Shown here: piece by piece, positions 59,992-64,000 of the stretch
How positions within the stretch are numbered: the first letter of the stretch is position 1
Layout of the letters: every line of letters starts with the position of its first letter
Assembly (NCBI RefSeq): GCF_031626495.1
Contig: NZ_JAMQOJ010000008.1
Span: 62,001-126,000, forward strand
Length of the DNA: 64,000 bases
Source of the DNA: Natrinema sp031626495
GTDB taxonomy: Archaea; Halobacteriota; Halobacteria; Halobacteriales; Natrialbaceae
Direction: 5' to 3'
The notes under the pieces: generated by a model
What the model saw: the letters and a program-made list of their open reading frames with translations, nothing else
The model's database searches: none
Told to the model about the DNA's origin: nothing
Translations under genes and position numbers: made by a program

Positions 59992-60342
59992 TCAGAGAAC
60001 CAGTGAAATCGTATAGAGGTTCAATAACGCGGCGGCAAACCACGGCACCGCGAGCCCGGCTGGGACGATCGGACGATAGGCCTGCTCGAGCAGCGGCCGG
60101 CAGACCAGTCCGACGCCGATTGCGAACGCTTTCAGGCCGACCATCCCCGCCACGCCGTACCCCTCGATCGCCCCGCGAGCAGCCGGGTTCGATTCTGATA
60201 GCCCGAGATGGAGGCCGACGAACGTCGTCGCCACGTCGGCCAGCAAGGCGAGCATCACGAGCGCCCAGAGCAGTCGCTCGAGGTCGACGGGCGTCACGTC
60301 GCCGGGTAGTCGACGGCGCAGGAACGCGCCCTCGGAACTCAT
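59992..60342 (-). CDS. Small three-helix membrane protein (DUF5658-like)
   Basis: 116 residues. Helices LLWALVMLALLADVATTFVG, AGMVGLKAFAIGVGLVC and IVPAGLAVPWFAAALLNLY; LADVATTFVGLHLGLSESNP is the conserved DUF5658 signature. ATG 60342 is the last reasonable start; upstream frame has no conserved sequence. Converges on the PH-domain pair. Function unknown. Confidence 0.8.
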   Translation of the reverse strand: MSSEGAFLRRRLPGDVTPVDLERLLWALVMLALLADVATTFVGLHLGLSESNPAARGAIEGYGVAGMVGLKAFAIGVGLVCRPLLEQAYRPIVPAGLAVPWFAAALLNLYTISLVL

Positions 60343-60539
60343 AGCCTCCCCGCCGGAGTCGAACCGGATCGCCGTACCACTGGGAGCAGGCACTGGTTCC
60401 ACCACCGCGGGTATTGTTATGGGAGTCGTAGGGACCGTTCCGCGGCCAGTAAGGTGTCATAACTGCTCGAAACAGTCACTCGAGGCGCTTCTCGGGATCG
60501 GAAGACGGCCGCTCACGACGGAGGCACGTACGCTGTCGG

Positions 60540-60830
60540 CCTGTTAGAGAGCTCTCCGTCTCGACCTGCGAGCCAGCTACGAACCTGCGGGACACAGAGA
60601 TAGAGCAACGGGATAGTGAACGCACCCGACTTCGAGAGAACGCCGCGCTTTCTCGGCCGCGTCGGAGATGATCGCGCTGGTGCGGTGAGCAGGCTGGTCG
60701 GCCACGATGTCGACCGGCCGGCAGTCGATCCGGGTGTAGGCAGTGAGTACCACTACGACCTGTATCCGCTTCGTCACCGGTACCCGCCACGATACGTTCC
60801 AACTTACTACTGTCTGTGTCGATCGGATAC
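60540..60830 (-). pseudogene. Carboxyltransferase (acyl-CoA carboxylase beta) remnant
   Basis: On the minus strand, frame one encodes LTAYTRIDCRPVDIVADQPA and then HRTSAIISDAAEKA, matching VTAFARIDGRPVGIVANQPA and HRAGAIFPDAAEKA in the intact subunit. After a frame change, RFVAGSQVETES matches GFMAGSQVEKEG. Further nucleotide identity (ttgctctatctctgtg versus ttgctctacctctgtg) bridges the frames. Flanking parts of the ~590-residue protein are missing. Boundaries are approximate. A relic of a second copy of the 2429-4207 gene family. Confidence 0.8.
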
Positions 60831-61349
60831 GGTTTGCCCGGTTTGCCGTCGCTCACGCGCTCGAGTACGAGTTCCAGTCGGCTACGGAAGCAGAGGGAAA
60901 GAGGAGAGATCGGTCCGCGCCGAATCGATCGCCACTGATCGTCGGAGCTCGCCGCGAGGGGTGAGGAGGTTGGGTATCGCGGTCGGGGCGCGGACCGATC
61001 GAGAGTGCGTCCTGCCCCCGTGGTCACCAACACGGAGACGGCTATCAGTGAACAGCCGTGGGCCACGAACGCTTGCGTTCAGTCGTGCAGCCTTTATGTC
61101 GGACCGATATCAGGGGGTGATCCTCGAGGGACTGGAGGCGGCGAGCGCACACTGACCACCGGTCGAATACGTCGCCCAACTACTAGTCGCCTTCCTGTCA
61201 GTACCGGCGGGAACGACGCTTGGCGGCAACTGCAGGCAGAACCCCTTTCATCGATTTTGCCGTTCCTTTCGACGGTAACCGATCCTGTGTCCGTGAACAG
61301 ATGCGTTGGCGGAACGGGGGCAATAGCGGCCAAACACCGGTGTCGCAGT
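60831..61349. other. About 520 bases without a supported gene
   Basis: Both strands hold only Arg/Ser-rich shadow frames. It continues the decayed zone: no further identifiable remnant could be aligned by eye. No clear promoter for the gene at 61350. Confidence 0.45.
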
Positions 61350-62525
61350 ATGTCCGACGAGTCAGATACCGATCATCTCGTCCAGCGGCTCGCAACGCTC
61401 GGCGATCGGGTCGAGACGGGAATGGATCGACGGCAGTTCCTCAGAACACTGGTCAGCGGCGGCTACGCCATCGGCATGGCCCAGTGGCTCGGGGTCGACG
61501 ACTTCCTCACGGCCGACGACGGCACGGTTCCCGTCGTCACCGCACTCGTCAGGGACGATCCCGACGATCCGTGGTCGGTTCGCGAACGGACCCAGAACGT
61601 ACCCGCGGAGTGGTACGCCGCCGTCAAAAAAGCGTTCGAGGTCAACGAGCGGCTCGCCCAGATCGCGTTCACCGGCTATCTCGGGAGTGCGGTCATCCCA
61701 GGCAGCTACGACAGCGCGACCGCCACCGTCTCCATCGGCGTCTCGAGCGACGGACACTCCGTCGGCGATATGTTCGCCGACATCGCGGAGGGGATCGACA
61801 TCGACGTCAAGACGATCATCGAGATCGAGGACTTTCGAGACAGCGCCGAATCCGTAGAGCCCCGGCTCGCAGACGCCGTCGCGGACGGCCACGTTCCCAG
61901 CGGCGTTGCCTGCGAGACCTCTTCGAGCCTGGCAACGCTCGCACCGGCATTGTACCATCCGGCCAGCGAACGGCGGTTCTTCGTGACGGCCGAACACGCG
62001 TTTGCCGAGGACCGCGCGGCGACCGACGGATCCCTGACCCTCCCGCGCGAAGACGGCGATGCTGTCGAACTCGGGACCGTGACGAACTACCATCCCGTGC
62101 TGGATGTCGCTACCGTCGAGCCTGCCAGCTGGCTCGCACCCGCAAGCCGGATCGACGCACCATCGGTACCGCGCGTCCGCGGCCAGTTCACCAGATTCGG
62201 GCTCGCCGATCTGGTCGCGCGGGACCGCGAACTCGAGAAGGTCGGCGCGCTGAGCGGCCACACGACGGGGAAGATCCAGGGCGTCGATGCAGTGACCTGT
62301 TTCACCGACGAGTTCTGTCGCCGCGGGCAGATCCGCTGGGGCGGCGAGATGGACCTGATCGACGGCGACAGCGGCTCCGTGAGCTACCACCGCGACCCCG
62401 ACGGCGAGGACGGCGAGGTCCTCGTCGCCGGGTTCAACAACGCCCGCACCTGGTGGCCCGGACAGAGCTACGTCTGGGGCGTCGGCGCGTACCGACTGAC
62501 CGAAGAACATGGCTACCACTTCTGA
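61350..62525 (+). CDS. Tat-exported trypsin-like serine protease homologue
   Basis: 391 residues. A Tat-like signal lies at about residues 27-50 (DRRQFLRTLVSGGYAIGM). The C-terminal ~200 residues fit a chymotrypsin-fold triad: His in RFFVTAEHAFAED (TAxH), Asp in YHPVLDVATVEPAS, Ser in LIDGDSGSVSYH (GDSGS). The motifs are in the right order and spacing, but overall similarity to S1 proteases is low. The N-terminal half (about 50-170, DDGTVPVVTALVRDD) is unfamiliar. Activity is an inference; preserved triad argues for it. Confidence 0.68.
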   Translation: MSDESDTDHLVQRLATLGDRVETGMDRRQFLRTLVSGGYAIGMAQWLGVDDFLTADDGTVPVVTALVRDDPDDPWSVRERTQNVPAEWYAAVKKAFEVNERLAQIAFTGYLGSAVIPGSYDSATATVSIGVSSDGHSVGDMFADIAEGIDIDVKTIIEIEDFRDSAESVEPRLADAVADGHVPSGVACETSSSLATLAPALYHPASERRFFVTAEHAFAEDRAATDGSLTLPREDGDAVELGTVTNYHPVLDVATVEPASWLAPASRIDAPSVPRVRGQFTRFGLADLVARDRELEKVGALSGHTTGKIQGVDAVTCFTDEFCRRGQIRWGGEMDLIDGDSGSVSYHRDPDGEDGEVLVAGFNNARTWWPGQSYVWGVGAYRLTEEHGYHF

Positions 62526-62590
62526 CCGCCGTCCGACCGACCGTCCGAACCGCGCTCGCCAGGCACCCGAAACTCACTCGACGATCCCGC

Positions 62591-62827
62591 ATGAGTAACG
62601 ATTCCGGTCGTCCCTCCCGATCCGACGCCGAGTCCGACCGGAGCGCCTTCGCCGCGCTTACGAACGGCAGCCTCCGCCTCCTCGGCGACCTGCTCGCCGT
62701 CTCGCTGTGGGTCCTGTTTCTGACGTTGCTGTTCCTCGAGACGGCCTGGCCGCGGTGGGCGTTCTACGCGCTGTTGCTGATCGGCGTCGGCGTCTACGTC
62801 AGCGTGACGGCGGGCTGGCTCCGCTGA
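62591..62827 (+). CDS. Small two-helix membrane protein
   Basis: 78 residues. An acidic disordered N terminus precedes two transmembrane helices (LLAVSLWVLFLTLLFLETAW and WAFYALLLIGVGVYVSVTAG). Common small haloarchaeal membrane protein; function unknown. It starts 65 bases after the protease-like gene and probably shares its transcript. Confidence 0.72.
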   Translation: MSNDSGRPSRSDAESDRSAFAALTNGSLRLLGDLLAVSLWVLFLTLLFLETAWPRWAFYALLLIGVGVYVSVTAGWLR

Positions 62828-62868
62828 CTGCGAAAACAAACGGATCGAAAACGCAACGGGACCGCGGG

Positions 62869-63738
62869 TTACTCGAGCGCTGCCTCGAGGCGGTCGATCA
62901 ACGCCACGTTGCCGACGTGGACCGGCGTCCTGTCGTGGATGTCGTCGGGCTCGACGGAAAGCAGCGATCGGTCGCCGTTCGAGGAGCGCCCGCCGGCGCG
63001 CTCGACGACGTAGCCGATCGGGTTCCCCTCGAACTGGAGCCGGAGCTTGCCCTCGGGGCGGGACTCGAGGCCTGGGTAGCCGAACGTGCCGCCGTAGGTG
63101 AGGACCTGGTTCACGTCGCCGATCAGCGCGCCGCCGTAGCGGAGTTTGAGCTCCGCCTCGATCTCGCGGGCGTACTCCCGGAAGTCGTCGGGCCAGTCGG
63201 GGACGCGGCCGCCGAAACCGTAGACGACCGGTTCGTCGGGCAGCGTCACGTCGTCGTCGACGATCGCCCGCTCGCCGCCGGAGAGTTCGTACTCGGCGAC
63301 GGTCTCGTCGGTGGCGATCACCATCGTCGTGATGGGGCCGTAGAGGACGTACCCGGCGGCGACGAGGGTGTCGCCGCGAGCGGGGAGCGCGTCGTCGTAG
63401 ACGCCGAAGATCGTCCCCATCGTGTTGTTGGACTTGAGGTTCGACGAGCCGTCGAGCGGATCGACCGCGACGGCGTAGGCGTCCGAGCCGGTAGGGTCGT
63501 CGCCGCAGTCGATCACGTCGGCGCGTTCCTCGCTCGCGTACTCGCCGACGCCGTCGATCTCGGCGAGCCGGTCGGCGAGCAGGTCGTCGGCCCAGACATC
63601 CGCTTCGGCCTGGGTCTCGCCGCTGGGGTTCTCCTCGTCGACCGTCCCCCGGCGACCGATCAGCCCCTGCCGGATCTCGGTCGCCGAGCGACCGATCGTC
63701 GACACGACCTCCTCGACGACTGGGTCGGAGACCGTCAT
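62869..63738 (-). CDS. fbp: Class I fructose-1,6-bisphosphatase
   Basis: 289 residues. The metal/phosphate motif VDPLDGSSNLKSNN (residues ~92-105) is preceded by the metal-binding Glu in YASEERADV. It hydrolyses fructose 1,6-bisphosphate to fructose 6-phosphate in gluconeogenesis. YGGALIGDVNQVLTYGG and EGNPIGYVVERAGG complete the pattern of class I (FBPase I) enzymes. Two bases separate its start from the aldolase stop, so both are cotranscribed. Confidence 0.93.
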   Translation of the reverse strand: MTVSDPVVEEVVSTIGRSATEIRQGLIGRRGTVDEENPSGETQAEADVWADDLLADRLAEIDGVGEYASEERADVIDCGDDPTGSDAYAVAVDPLDGSSNLKSNNTMGTIFGVYDDALPARGDTLVAAGYVLYGPITTMVIATDETVAEYELSGGERAIVDDDVTLPDEPVVYGFGGRVPDWPDDFREYAREIEAELKLRYGGALIGDVNQVLTYGGTFGYPGLESRPEGKLRLQFEGNPIGYVVERAGGRSSNGDRSLLSVEPDDIHDRTPVHVGNVALIDRLEAALE

Positions 63739-63740
63739 TC

Positions 63741-64000
63741 CTATTCGGTCGCCTCGAGCGCGGCGTCGGCGGTCGCCTCCTCGTAGATGACCTGTTCGAG
63801 CGCGTCGAGCAGCCGGGTGGGGTCCTCGCGCTGCCAGACGTTGCGGCCGACGGCCAGCCCCTTCGCGCCGGCGTCGATGACGGCCTCGACCTGCGAGAGG
63901 AACTCGTAGTCCGACGTTTTGGAGCCGCCGGACATGACGACCTTCATGTCACCGGCGCACTTGACGGCGTGAGCCATCGCGTCCTTGCTGCCGGGGTATT
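63741..64000 (-). CDS. Class I fructose-bisphosphate aldolase, C-terminal part (5' end outside window)
   Basis: About 85 residues are visible. KVVMSGGSKTSDYEFLSQVE, then VIDAGAKGLAVGRNVWQRED fit the phosphate-binding end of the archaeal DhnA-type class I aldolase barrel. Its neighbour fructose-bisphosphatase supports an aldolase role; DhnA-type aminoheptulosonate synthases are a less likely alternative. The gene continues beyond the window end. Confidence 0.88.
   Translation of the reverse strand, partial: YPGSKDAMAHAVKCAGDMKVVMSGGSKTSDYEFLSQVEAVIDAGAKGLAVGRNVWQREDPTRLLDALEQVIYEEATADAALEATE

Overview
The window is chromosomal DNA of an extremely halophilic archaeon (class Halobacteria). The evidence is the high GC content, the very acidic proteins rich in Asp, Glu, Val and Ala, and the TATA-box promoters about 27 bases upstream of start codons that suggest leaderless transcripts. 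Families typical of haloarchaea also recur: bacterio-opsin-activator-type HTH regulators, small winged-helix proteins, a HalOD1 domain protein, an amphi-Trp protein, many small zinc-ribbon proteins, transcription factor S, archaeal RibL FAD synthase and a UbiA prenyltransferase. The genus cannot be fixed from sequence alone; a Natrinema/Haloterrigena-like organism is a guess. No rRNA, tRNA, CRISPR array, insertion sequence or prophage was recognised.

Layout. 0-6.3 kb: a tight acyl-CoA operon (acyl-CoA dehydrogenase, biotin carboxylase/carrier, carboxyltransferase, MaoC hydratase) faces a CitE-type lyase with an overlapping methyltransferase gene. Together they look like a complete dehydrogenate-carboxylate-hydrate-cleave route, possibly for isovalerate/leucine. 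6.4-11.7 kb: transcription factor S, two linked regulator-like genes, a RAD55-like protein without the P-loop lysine, an HTH regulator, a winged-helix protein, a HalOD1 protein and a beta-RFAP synthase homologue. 11.8-20 kb: glycosyltransferase, ilvD, ribL, a JAMM protease, a DHH/OB nuclease, a ribbon-helix-helix protein and mutY. 20-30 kb: Ca/Na exchanger, several regulators, an M50-like peptidase, a frameshifted pectate lyase and an OBG-type GTPase. 30-45 kb: prenyltransferase, ThDP enzyme, two sensor histidine kinases, TrkH, a secreted metalloprotease-like protein, a GlcD-type oxidase, an F420-type oxidoreductase, a quinone oxidoreductase, a DJ-1/PfpI protein and an aminotransferase. 45-57.4 kb: two aldehyde dehydrogenases, a GIDE-like membrane protein, a RIO-like kinase, a second acyl-CoA dehydrogenase and glutamate dehydrogenase. 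57.4-61.3 kb: a decayed zone. 61.3-64 kb: a Tat-exported trypsin-like protein, a small membrane protein, fructose-bisphosphatase and the end of a class I aldolase.

The most unusual features are in three places. The 57.4-61.3 kb zone holds a carboxypeptidase-regulatory-repeat membrane protein split by an in-frame TAG, a 31-codon remnant of a MaoC gene whose middle has been deleted, and a multiply frameshifted carboxyltransferase remnant. The last two are relatives of adjacent intact genes at 2.4-4.7 kb. At 48.16-48.25 kb a cluster of palindromes carries a TATA-like element in the loop of one and two predicted RNA hairpins just downstream. At 22.68 and 26.29 kb, perfect palindromes with six-base loops lie directly over the starts of two winged-helix regulator genes.

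Metabolically, the window points to amino-acid and organic-acid use (two acyl-CoA dehydrogenases, acyl-CoA carboxylase, glutamate dehydrogenase, semialdehyde dehydrogenase, aminotransferase) with gluconeogenesis (fructose-bisphosphatase and aldolase).
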